Source of the DNA: Lycocorax pyrrhopterus obiensis
Taxonomy: Eukaryota > Chordata > Aves > Passeriformes > Paradisaeidae
DNA length: 64,000 nt
Assembly: GCA_014706295.1 (NCBI GenBank)
Contig: JACSVZ010000008.1
Coordinates: forward strand, 17,525,659-17,589,658
Direction: 5' to 3'
Below, one piece after another: positions 17,257 to 28,682 of this stretch; the stretch's first letter is position 1, and each line of letters opens with the position of its first letter. The position numbers were made by a program, and so were the translations under genes. Under the pieces are notes generated by a model that was not told the origin of the DNA, did not search any database, and saw only the letters and a list, made by a program, of their open reading frames with translations.

Positions 17257-20200
17257 ACATGATTGGGTGAATACTTTGTGTTAACTGGTACTATCTTATT
17301 TTGAGAAATGAACAATTTCTGCTGCTTGGATGGTTTGTTAATAATTTCTGATCAGAAAAGGAGAACGCAGAAGAGAAGATACCCTGCTGCTGTTCAGCCC
17401 CATCAGCGACTGTGTAAGGTGTTCAGGCCGGGTGTTTTGAGATCCTGGTGCCCTCTCCTGGCTGGTACTGGCCATGCTGGAATTTTCATGGGCAACGAAT
17501 CAGGGATTTGCAGAGGTCCAACACCTTGGGGTTTCCCATCTTTGTTTTATTAAAGACAGTTAATGGCAGCATTACTATACCACCCAGTCTTCCTGAAAGA
17601 TGCTGGGCTCCTATTTATGCCTCAAATTCATAAACCATCTCTTCCCACTTGTCTTGCTTGGAGGAATAAAGATCACTTCTTTCTAACCGCTGGACTTGGG
17701 GAGGATTGCCAGGGTCTGAAACGTTGCCAGAAGCTTGTGGAAGATCAGGGTGTAACTCTAAAACCATATGGTAAATATGGCTGAAGGAATCCTCCTCTCT
17801 CCGCTGCTGTTCAGCTCCTCGGAATGCACACAGCAGCCACTACCACAAAACACTTCATGCAAAGAGTTACAGCTACACAGTGATTTCCCTACTCAAGGAT
17901 GGACTTAGCAGCAGGAAGGCTGCGAAGTTAAGTCTCATTCCTCTGTCTACCTAGAAGGATCCTCTTGTACCTTGTCTGGGACCCCAGCTCAAGAAACAAC
18001 AAATGCTGACAGCAGGTAATAAATCAAAGAAAATCTCTTTAGGAGAAGGGAGTCTTTACTCCAACACACTGATATAAATACGCAGAAATTCAATTCAGAA
18101 GAAGCACTTTGGATTGACATGGGAATCAATAAGAGCGGAATTATCCAGTAAAGCCTTCATGATCTTCAAAAAGACCTCTCTACAATATGATAACTGATTT
18201 TCAACCTTGGCCTGGCAGGTTTCTGGGAAAGGAAAAGCTATGATCCAGTTCTGATATGATTATGAAAGTCAAATAAGTATAGAGAAAGCCCATTGATAAC
18301 AAGCTGAAAATCATTCTGCTGTGGAGTTAGACAATGAATACTCCTTTTCTGAGGTCTCCATCTCTGCTTACTGAGATAAGATAATTGACCTTTCTCTCCC
18401 TGCTTTGCTCTGACCATTCTTTTTCCAAGGGGTCTGCACAAACACAGACTTTATAAAATGAGCAAATTTATACTTGATGCTTCTTAGAGTCTCCTGTTTC
18501 TGCCACCACACACACTAATGCTTGTGCACTTGTTGCTATCAAAAGATGCACAAAGAGAGTGGCAAAAGACTTCAGTTGCAAAGTTCTGGAGGTGCAGGTA
18601 GAGACAGAGCTTAGGAACAGACTGGTTGGTGACATGATGTGCCTGAGAGCACTCCTGCAGCCACAGAGCTTGTGACAGCCCCAAAGGCCCCACACTGATT
18701 CTTGTACCTCACGGCTGCATCACTGCTGCAGTGGGACTGCCTTTACCATCACCCATGGGGGTCTCCTTGAACCACCTCACTCCAGAAACTGCTGCTCTGG
18801 TGTTTCTGCTGTGGCTGAGAAAGGAAGAGAGTCTTCTGTGTGACTGTAGCTGGATGAAGTGCTGGGACAACTTCAGCAAATGTCATCAACATATTTTATG
18901 ATCTCAGATAATGGAACCTGTTGACTATTCATCAAGAAAAAAGGCTGTACCCACCCAAGGCATGGGAATGGTGTCTACACAAAATGACTCAGTGCTTTTA
19001 AACTGATAACCACTGAGTGAGAGACAAAATCAATAGCAGTCAGTCACATAAAGCCATGTCTGTGTGATTAAAACTGGAAAAATCACTGTACCAAGGGAAT
19101 GTCAGACACGTCCAGGTGAAAACATAAGCTCCTGGAAAATCTGAATCTGAGCTCAGTGCTGATTCCAAAGGAAAGCAGACCTGCAGGGATCACTAAGGAC
19201 AACTGCACAAATTGCTGAGATGTAAAGAAGTGGGACCTTAGTGCTCTCAGAAGTAAAACACTATCAAAGAGGAAAATCCTATCTCCATGCTTACACATAC
19301 TCTCTCAGAAATCCTGTAGTGAGGTGCCAGAGCACTCCCTTTACCAGGTGGTAAATATTTACAGTGTTGGCAAAGGACAAGAAACATTTCTAAAAAATTA
19401 TTAACACAGTCGAGCAGCAGCAGAGGGCACCAGTGACAAGAACATCTGACTACTTCAGAGTCCAGTGCCAGGGCAGTCCCCACAACCCTGCAAGGCCCCT
19501 TGGAGGCTCCAGCAGTTCTCCAGAACTCTGCTTTGCATCTCTGGGGCTGCTTCACTTCTCTCTCTGCTCATCTTGGGCCCTGCTTCAGTTTCACTCATGT
19601 CTCATGATACTTGTCCCAGCTCCTCCCTGTGCGATCCTCACCTATGCCATGACCATTCCCACTCACAAAGCTTGTGCTCTGAGCCCCCTCAGCAGCCTTC
19701 CCTCTTTGCTTCAGGTGCCCTGCCCCAGATGGAAGGAGTCCCACAGGCCCCTCTTCCTGCCTGCCCCACACCCTGTGGTACTTCCCCCAGGGGTGTGCCT
19801 GCCCCATGACTACCCCTCCAAGACTTCCAGCACTCCTTCCCATCCTCCACAAGAACCCACACCTGGAATTTGAGAGGTCATGGCCTCTATGAATCTCATT
19901 TCACAAATCATAAAACACACTAGAAAATTCTGATCTCATCATTTTGCTATGAAGAAAGAGTTTCTTTATCTCAGCCTTCCCGATGACCTCCCAGAGCACA
20001 GCAGACTAGCTAAACACAGTCACAAAGCTGCTTCCAAACCAAACCAGCTTCCACCTGAAACAGGCTGGGCTCCAGGACTGCAAGAGCACGACAGTGACAG
20101 AGCATGGAAGAACCCACAATATTAAAGGCATGAGATTTGTATCAGGATTCACGTTATACTTGTGTCAGGTATTTCTCTCTGGTTTTCTTCACTGGCTCAC

Positions 20201-20391
20201 ATCCAGACCCTTGAAAGCCAAAACTCTCCCACAGCTGCATCACATCTGCCCTCTCTTACCTCCCCTCCAGACCTGAATGCACGGTCATCCCCTGCCAGCG
20301 CTCCGTGCACGGGAAGTCAGGCCACAGACCCTGCATGCTTGGGGACACAGAGCGCTGGCAAAGCGCTCACAAATACTCCTGCTGCACTCAC

Positions 20392-20538
20392 CAGCACGGC
20401 GGGCATGGAGAAGCAGCGCATGATTTCTTTCACTGTCAGTCTGTTCTCATGCTGCAGTGTGTGAAGGGCCATCTTGGTCATATGGCTCAATCCAAGTGAC
20501 ACCAACTCACACAAACAGTTATAAGTCATTTTCAGAGC
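20392..20538 (-). other. Exon-like open frame with good splice sites, unknown protein
   Basis: On the minus strand, GGTGTTGATTTTCAG (acceptor) precedes 147 bases, exactly 49 codons, followed by CTG|GTGAGTG (donor). The frame is open and reads like a helical protein: ALKMTYNCLCELVSLG opening, LTVKEIMRCFSMPAVL closing. The other minus-strand frames contain stops. A second strong donor (ACAG|GTAAGA at 20609) lies only 71 bases upstream, but splicing it to this acceptor would put a TAA in the joined frame. I do not recognise the protein. It may be an exon of an unannotated or decayed gene, or chance. Confidence 0.25.
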
Positions 20539-22007
20539 CTGAAAATCAACACCATTAGCAGCAAGATACCATCATATTTATGAAGAAAAGGATGGAATTT
20601 GAATCTTACCTGTTATGGCAATAAAGAGCCAAGCTCCTCCTTCAGTAACCTTGGTGAAAGCCAGCTGACTTTAAAGGAAGGACTGGAGAATTACACTCTT
20701 TGCAATGAAAAAAAGCTGCATTTACTGGTCCTATGAATCTAATTAGCCTTGTGAATGTCTGAAGAGTAAAAAGAGTAAAAGAACAGTTTGGTGATTCAAC
20801 TTTGCATTAGGAACAAACAAGTGATATTTTCCAGCTTTAAGTGGCCCAAGATATGGAAAACAAAAAAATACATCCAAAATATATTCTGAAATGTTACTGG
20901 CCTAAGAAAATTTGGTGTGCAAATACCATTCATTACTTGTACCACGCATGTTACTAACAGGAAATCTGGTTTTACATACACTTTTTTCCCAGTAAATTTA
21001 CTCATACTGAAAACATTCATCTCTGAAGGCCTAGAGACAGGTGAACTTTGGCAGGTCAAATGACACCAAAAGCAATAAACAAAACTATAAAGAAGTGACA
21101 CAAAAAAACCTGCAGATCTATAACAGCACCGATAACATTTTTTCCAGTTGTTCATGGATTTTTCCTTATTCCTCTGACACCTCCTGTTAAAATGTGCATT
21201 TATAAATGATGAAATCATAAACTGATGCAGTTTGATGTGACCATCTCTATAGCACAAAGGATTTTTGCTTGTTAGACTGCCAGCATAATCTTTTAAGATT
21301 CAGCCAGACTGAGTTCAAAAATTGTCAGTGATGATAAATCAATCACCAGTCCTACTTCTTATTTGAATTTCCTCTCTTTAGCTACTGGCTCTTGACATGA
21401 TTTTGACTGCAGCATTTAAGTGATTCTATTGATAAAGTAGATAAAGTGTTAAAAGAAATAAAGTGGCAACAATGAAATCGAAGCACTGTTTCACTCAACA
21501 GTGCTTTCATGCTTCACTGGAAGTACGTCCTGTGAATCACTTTTCTTGAAGTTGCCTGGAGAAACAGCCAGGCAAACATACAAGGAAGCCTATTTCTCTT
21601 CATATATATAAGAGCTGTATGTTGACATATGGGCATAGGTGTCCAAACAGTTGCTCCTAATTTATCCCTCATTGATCTTTACCAGTGTTCAGATTTTTAA
21701 ATAAAGTGTGCTTAATTCTCTACCAGTGCCGAGTCATACATGATTCTTGTAAAAGTCTCCCCAGTAACTTGTTCAGAGCAGTATCTCACCAAAAGGACAA
21801 GCTCCCTCCTCCTCTCTGTGGTGCTCCCATTTCCAGCACAGCAAGTTCTGCCAAAGGTGAAGGAAAAGTGAACAGGGAAGTTCAGCCTGTGCAGTGAGGT
21901 TACACTGCATGTTCCTGAAAGCAGCTGAAGCCTTCAGACAACAACCCGCCTGTGACACCTTTTATTCTTGTTTTTATATATTCTTATTATTTTTGTATTT
22001 ATATATT

Positions 22008-22142
22008 ATTCAAGAAGCAACTGGACAACGTTCTCAGGCACATGGTGCGATTCTTGGGGTTGTCCTGTGCAGGGCCAGGACTTGGACTCAATGAGCCTTG
22101 TGGGTCCCTTACAACTCAGGATATTCTATGATACTGTGATTC
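22008..22142 (+). repeat. CR1 LINE 3' end, plus orientation
   Basis: TTCAAGAAGCAACTGGACAA, the GGCACATGGTGCGATTCTTG block, GACTTGGACTCAATGAGCCT, GTGGGTCCCTTACAACTCAG and ATTCTATGATACTGTGATTC follow the CR1 3' terminal consensus in order. Severely 5'-truncated, as usual for CR1. Confidence 0.9.
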
Positions 22143-24534
22143 ACATAATTTCTGAGGTCTTTCAGGAACTGATTTCACAAGATTTCAGTGTTTATAAAGT
22201 CTTAAATTCTTAGTGTTGACCCATCACATGTGATCAGTCCCACTGAGTCTCATTTGGCAGTTTTCCACACACTGGGTCAAATGCTGAAGCACAGATTCCC
22301 TTTTCATGATTGGTAACAGCTGCTCTGGGAGATTTTTCACACAAACAGAGCCAAGAACATTCATGCAGTACTCATCCAGACTGTGGGTGAGCTGCTAGCT
22401 TACTCCCAAACTTATTTTCTGGATCTCCACCTGTATAACTCCCAAAAACCTTATGAAAAGACATTTTGTCATTAGCTGCTTGGATCAATTTGTACATCTG
22501 AACATGATCCATTACTCCAGCAAAGCCCCAGACCTTTCTGTGGGTCACCCAAATGCAGCTCAGACCTGCTCTGTCACTGCTCTCCTCAGACCCTCTGCCT
22601 CCAGTACTTGCATTTTGCAAAGCATCCAGCATCCTTCTATTATTACATCTGTTGATTTCCTTTTGAGACATAAGTACTGTTAAGAAAGTTTTCTTTCCAG
22701 AAACATTTCTCATGCGTGCTTTAAGAGAACTATTCATACCTTTGCTGTCAAGTTAGCCCTGTAAAACAAAAGGGAGAAGAAACATAACTAACTCTTGGCC
22801 ATGCTTATTGATTATTTCTACTTACTTCCATCTATGCAGACAGAAGTACCAGTACCCCCACTTTTAAATCACATAGAACTCATTAGCCTTTGAGATCTAA
22901 TGATGCCAGAAAAATAATGTTTCAGCAGTACAGTTCCTGGGAAGGAGAAGGCTTCCAGATGGCCTTTTATTCTCTGAATAAGAAAAACCTGCTGTGAAAT
23001 GCTGCTGCTGAAACAGCTTGAATATACTGATACAACCCAGGCTTAAGTAGGATTCCAGTGGTGTAAATCCATTGTTTTTAGGTTAAAATGTAAAAGACCA
23101 TTTTTCTTCATGCCAAAATCACATCTGATTTTCTGCAGTCCACTATGAAGCCTGTTAATGGGTATGTTTATGTTGGGTCAAATGCAGCGGCCAAGTGAAA
23201 ATCAGGCAACACTTACATACTTCCCACAAACACAGGAGAGTAGCAAGTCTGCTTCTGATCTGTTGTTTCCACAGGGCCAGACAAACCAGATCTGCTTGTT
23301 TTAGGCCTGACTATACACAGCTTTTCTACCATTTGAAGCTCAGCCCCGACCAGGCAAACACCAGACAAAGCCAGACTGTTCAAAGCTTTGCCCAAACACT
23401 TTGTGACACCTGATCATCAGCCTGTCAGGTTGGCTTTGTCACCATGCATGTCTGCTTTTCAGTAAATAGGTCCTCAGACAGATTATCCTACAATTATTAG
23501 GACAGTGATTAATGCTGATTATTGATTCCTGTTTAAGATTGATGGCTGCTAACCATTAGTAGATATGTGAGTGGCAGCAGGCAGTGCCATAGACACCACT
23601 CTCTAGAACATGCAAAAAAGATATTTATAAAGTTGGCAGATCAGAAAAGTTGCCAACTAGCTTTGACAATTACTCCTATAATATTTTCTTCACAGATGAG
23701 AGAGAACTGGCTCATTATGTCATGTAGCTTGTCTAGATCTGACCCTAGAATCAGAAAGAATAAAGGCTGGAGTCTGTATTCGATACTGCCCAAGCCCTGA
23801 GGGCAGAAATAGAGCTCCCTTTGCTGTCACGGCTGCAGTATCTTTGAGACAAATGGCATGGCTCAGCTTCTTGGTGAAATGAAACAAAACATCTGTCTAA
23901 GAGCTGCAGGCTGTAACCAAAGAACGCCGTATTGCAGAGAAGGTATCTACAGCGATTTAAATAGGATGAGAATCATCCAATGCATCAGCTCCCCCAGAGA
24001 CTGTGGCTCTTACATTGCTGTCCTTCCAGCAGAGACAAAAGGACTCAGAGCCTCTGCTCCCAAGTCTTCAGGAAGACCAAGGCACCACTTGCCTATGGGG
24101 ATTTCTCCTGAAACAGATCCTGGAGACGCAGCCAGTGGAGAGGGAGGATTGACACGTGACAGCTGTTAGTTTGCACATGACATTGGTCACTTCAAGCATG
24201 TGAGGGAGGTGCCCAGGCAAGGCACTGAAGAGCGAAGGAAGAGCTCTACAAACAAGCACCAAGTTGGGAAAGAAACGGTTCTTCAGTGTCCTGTACTAAA
24301 GGATGTTCTCAGTCTAATTCCCACTGCTGACACAGACTGTGGTAACTGCACTCACTGAGTTTAAGGCATTCCTCTGCAGCATCTCACACAGCTCCACTGA
24401 ACTGGCTGGGCAGGCTCCCCAGAAACCTCTGCTGTATTCTGCTATATGCAGGCAGCCAAAAGCCTGAATTAACTTTAGAGCAAACCCTGATTAAGTTAAA
24501 TACAGGTTAAATATTTCTAGCATTGGATGATAGA

Positions 24535-24610
24535 ACCCTCCATGGCAGGGGGTTAGAACTAGATGATCTTCAAGGTCTCTTCCAACCCAAACTACTCTAT
24601 GATTCTACAG
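24535..24610 (+). repeat. CR1 LINE 3' end, plus orientation
   Basis: CATGGCAGGGGGTTAGAACT, AGATGATCTTCAAGGTC, CTTCCAACCCAAACTACTCT and ATGATTCTA form a typical CR1 3' terminus of about 75 bases. Confidence 0.9.
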
Positions 24611-27600
24611 TAACTCAGCTATGTAACTAGAGATTGAGCCTAATCCCCAAGTACTGGATTTTAAACACTGCAAATCTAAAGTTAAAAGGCTGCTGGATAT
24701 ACAGTATGCTGAATTTGAAGCTTGATGGACACCTACTGAGTCCAGGTCCCAACTAAAATCTTAGAAGGAAATATTTGAACAACTCACTTAATATTTCTTT
24801 TACTCCCTGAAGGTATTGTCCACCACTTGCATACGTACAAACAGGAAATTTGTTCAGTAACACAGATAATTTGCTGTGTGGTTTGTGACAAAAATCTATG
24901 GACAAACTGCAGATACACAGTTGCAAGCAGGAGGAAATGCAGCCTATGAAATAATGACTGAAATAGCCATTTAATCATCATTGTCATCTGCCCACACGCT
25001 GTGCCCACAGTGGTAGCAGATAAGAGGTTTAAAGAAAGTCTTACAGCAAAAGACTCCAGGAAATTAATCTACTCCATTTACCAAAAGAAAGGGGAAGCAT
25101 GTAGTAGGGAACATGGTCAGAGAAGGATCTTCAGTCACACAAGGCTGCTGCAAGAAGCCATCTGTTGCAAGACGTGAAGCCTGAATGCACACAGAACTAG
25201 AAGCACAGCATTTATCTTTCACAGCATGAGGGATTCACCAGTGAGACAAGTGACCCAAGCACCTGGGTGAATCTTGGTTTGGTACATCATGAGTGGATAT
25301 GTTCCCAGATGATTCCTAGATCAAGCACCCCTGCATTGAATTTGAAGGGGGAAATGCTTCAGGGAAATCAAAATGCCTGTGTTATGCTGAGATCAGTCTA
25401 AGCAATCAAACCCACGTCTGCTGGCCATAAAAACCCATGACTCAGTTAACCTCTAAATGTACCAGCCACATCTGATTGTGCAATATCTATGCCTTTTTAC
25501 CGTACAAATAAAGCAAACTACGCACTTGTGATACTACCTCAGTGTGTGCAATTCCTTCCCAGATACCACGTTGCTATTAATGTAGCAGGAAAGGGCAGTT
25601 GCTGGTTGAAACTTGCTAGTTAGAAACACATCTTTTGGGGTTTATTTTATGTTCTGCTCTACACGCAACAGAGCAAGTAAGTCAGAGCAGCCAAGCCTGA
25701 ACCTGTTGTCTGCTCTCTAGAAGGCTAAAATTAGCATACTTAAGGTAAACAACTTTCTCACATTCCTTCTATAAAGAAAGCACCTCAAATCAGAGCTAAT
25801 CTGCTGAATTTCATTGCTCTTATTCCATTTCCCCACCTGTAAAATGGGGGTTGATGGGAAAAGAAAAGGGTAGCTTACCTCATATGGGATGACTAGGAAG
25901 TATGTAGGCTTTGTTTTCAGGGGCAGCGAGAATCATATTATTGCAAGGGATGTTTGGGGGTTGGGAAAGGGACAATCCCAAAAGTAGTTTATAGAGTTAA
26001 ATTCACCCTGCTAAAAGAGGAAAGGAGGTTCAGATATCCTGGCAGGACTTCCTGAACCAGGGATCTCCTAGTTCAATCTTCCAGCCAGTTGAGAATCACT
26101 GCAATTGGAAAAGACAGCAAGGAAGCTTGAGTTGAAGAGTCAGGCGACATTCCCTTGGACTGGTCAGTAGCAACAGCCATCCAGCCAAGACACGAGCTAC
26201 TGGCTGTCAAACCCTGTTAGAGTTGGGCTGATGGACATCAAGCTCTAACATCTATCACAGGCTGAGTGCACGACACACTCCAGGGAGAGCTGATACTTCC
26301 ATTTCCACCTAGGAGGGATCCTGCAAGAGGGTACTGTACCTTAGTACCATGACTTAGGAGACACCTGTGTGCAAGTCATGGCTAAAGATGTGGGGAAGGA
26401 ACCCATGGTCCATGCACAGGAAGATGACTTTCTGATAGATGGAGACAAGCTGAAAAGGGAAGTGAGAGTGGGACAGCAACATGCACACCCAGACCCCCTG
26501 GAAGAGTAAGCACTTTACTATTTGCAAGTATCTGCTTCTTTTCTGGTGCCAGTATTAATTTTAACCTCTTTACCTCTTTCCACAGCCTCTCCTGCAGTTG
26601 AATCAGATGCTGAAACCACTTTTCAAAGCTGCACATTCAATTCGCCAAACCTCCCTCCCATCATCCATACTTGTATCCCAGGTCCACAGGCTACAGCAGA
26701 GTGCACAGATGGAAGAGAACATCCACCAGTCTCCTTCCACATTTTGTTTTCTAAACAGATACTTGACTATGCAAATCATTATCACATGAAAGCTGAAGCA
26801 AGAAGATACTCTCTGTACACAGTGGAAAGACAAAAGTTAGAGCTGGCATGCTGGATATTTTGCATCAGCTTGTTGCATTTAAGTTGCACTTTTCTGTTTT
26901 TGAGGGGGTGGGCTCACAGGTTGTTGTCTCTGGTTCCTTGGTCCTATTCCATGTTGCTTTACAATGCTTGACTCTGCTCCTACACTCATCACTTCTCATG
27001 GGCTGCAGAAAGAAGATGATGCATAAATAATAAATGTACTACCTCAATGATAGGAAATGGTCTTAGCTTCCACATTTTTCTCCAAGTCTTTGGTTGGGAG
27101 GAAAAAACAGGAATCAGTCTGCTTGCTGTAAAGGGTCTAAAATCAGTTTTCACACCTGTTTCATATGAAAGGATATATATTTTAGCAGTACTGTTTTCCA
27201 AATCACACATGAATGTAGAAATAACTGTATTTCTCAATGATACAAGCTTCACTTCTCTACACAGCATGCTGTGTTTATTCCTACAAGGTTTTTGAGACAT
27301 GCAGCACCAGACGCTGAATTAGGAAATAAAAGCTAGATGTTCAGTTTTGTTTTATTAGCACAAGAAACTTTCTTATCTGTTGAGAAAACACACTGCATGC
27401 TGGCAGATCAAGTATCAGGAACAAATTCTCAGAAAAATAAACCCAAATTCTAATCAGCAAAACCACAACTCTTAAATTTCACAAACCTCAGTTTTGCTTT
27501 TCTCAGTGACTTTCCCAACTTTTACCAGAGCCCAAGTTTTTGAACCTGAAGACCTCTAAGCAAAACAGACAAAACTCAGTGGTTTATAACTAAGACGGAA

Positions 27601-28340
27601 CATGCTAGTTATGCTTAATTGGCCAAATCTAAAGATTCCTCTTAGAAGCTGTCAATTAAGCCTTCTCCACAAATTTTTCCATTATACAAAGTAGCCTCTT
27701 AATTCCCCACAAAACAGAAGAAATTGTCCAGAAAACCCAGCGGCCTCAGCAATGAAACAGAAACTGAGCACAAGCACTGCTAGGTCTGTGCTTGCTGCCA
27801 TTGCCTGAAGTAGAACATTTGTCCCTACATGTGAATGACATCAAACTCTGCTGGCAGAGGCTAAAACAAACCTTCCTAGTTTTATGCAGAAAATACTCAC
27901 GTTTATGTAGGTACAAAATTTTCATCTCCTATGAGATGTCATTTCACATGAACTTGGTAAGAAAGTGATAAAACCTCATCAGCTATATTAAGAAAATGTC
28001 CTTCCTCTACGTTTATCCTGATTAAGATATTCACAATGGTAGTGAAAATATTTGACATTAATCAGATTCAAAACAGTGCATAAACTTTAAAGATTATATT
28101 TTTTTTTATGTCACCAGTGTCACCTATTAAAAACAGGAAGGATTTTAAAATGTGACTTGCTTATTGCTCATAACACTATTTCCATTGAGTAGGTTAATCT
28201 GTGGTTACACTGTCTTCACAAGGAGATGGAAAGATAACAGAAACTTGTATATTGATTCTAAGATTAGTTAAAAAGTCCTGAAAAAAAAAATTTTAACAAA
28301 TCTAACCTAGAGGGTTGTCAGTTAGACTTTGTTTGCAAGA
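24611..28340. other. Intergenic sequence downstream of ALOX5, no gene seen
   Basis: No gene or recognised repeat. A 149-codon plus-strand open frame at 26522-26971 starts with a hydrophobic stretch but has no recognisable domain and is treated as chance. A further AATAAA on the minus strand (27351-27356) could act as a distal ALOX5 poly(A) site. Confidence 0.5.
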
Positions 28341-28355
28341 TTGGTCATAACCAAA

Positions 28356-28361
28356 TTTATT
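28356..28361 (-). terminator. Candidate ALOX5 polyadenylation signal (AATAAA)
   Basis: First canonical AATAAA on the minus strand after the ALOX5 stop codon, about 140 bases downstream, giving a short 3' UTR. A second AATAAA lies about 1.1 kb downstream at 27351-27356. Which is used cannot be told from sequence alone. Confidence 0.5.
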
Positions 28362-28502
28362 TTGAAAGTTCAAAGAGACTTAAGGCAGCTCTGATGGAGA
28401 GGGTGGGTTTCTTATCCATTTCTGAAAAGCTAATTGAAGAAGCATATATAACAGAAAAACATCATTAGCTTTACAGGCCTCCACATTCTTCTGGCTATGT
28501 GT

Positions 28503-28682
28503 TCAAACAGCAACACTGTTGGGAATGCGATCTGGGGAAAGGTAGTAGTAAGGAAGCTTTTTGTTCTTGTTGCGCTCGGTGATGGTGCTGACAATCTCAT
28601 CCAAATTCTTGCGGAATTTTGCCATAGCCTCTTTCACCGGCTTCTCCACGAAGTGTTCATCTGGGTACATGCCCAGAAATAG
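28503..28682 (-). CDS. ALOX5: ALOX5 exon 14 coding part and stop
   Basis: 59 codons plus TGA (28503-28505). Encodes [15 protein letters not shown] through [15 protein letters not shown]. The chain ends in Val, the residue whose carboxylate binds iron; human ends in Ile. The acceptor is TCAATTAG. Confidence 0.97.
   Translation of the reverse strand, partial: LFLGMYPDEHFVEKPVKEAMAKFRKNLDEIVSTITERNKNKKLPYYYLSPDRIPNSVAV

Larger units (their letters stand above)
11047..20391. other. Gene-poor interval between CYP and ALOX5 genes, first part
   Basis: No recognisable protein-coding gene or structured RNA. It contains simple repeats (a run of ten G at 15557-15566, nine G at 16727-16735, a CA repeat near 16.85 kb, an A/C-rich patch near 17.2 kb). 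Open frames at 11622-12065 and 15707-15973 resemble no family known to me. Confidence 0.5.

Noticed and set aside
22372..22737. 121-codon minus-strand frame as an exon
   Set aside because: A good acceptor precedes it (TTTTACAG before GGCTAACTTG), but all three continuations hit a stop within about 25 bases, so it cannot join in frame.
26522..26971. 149-codon open frame with a signal-peptide-like start
   Set aside because: No domain resemblance, no visible promoter or splice support, and the overlapping reverse frames are also open. Probably chance.
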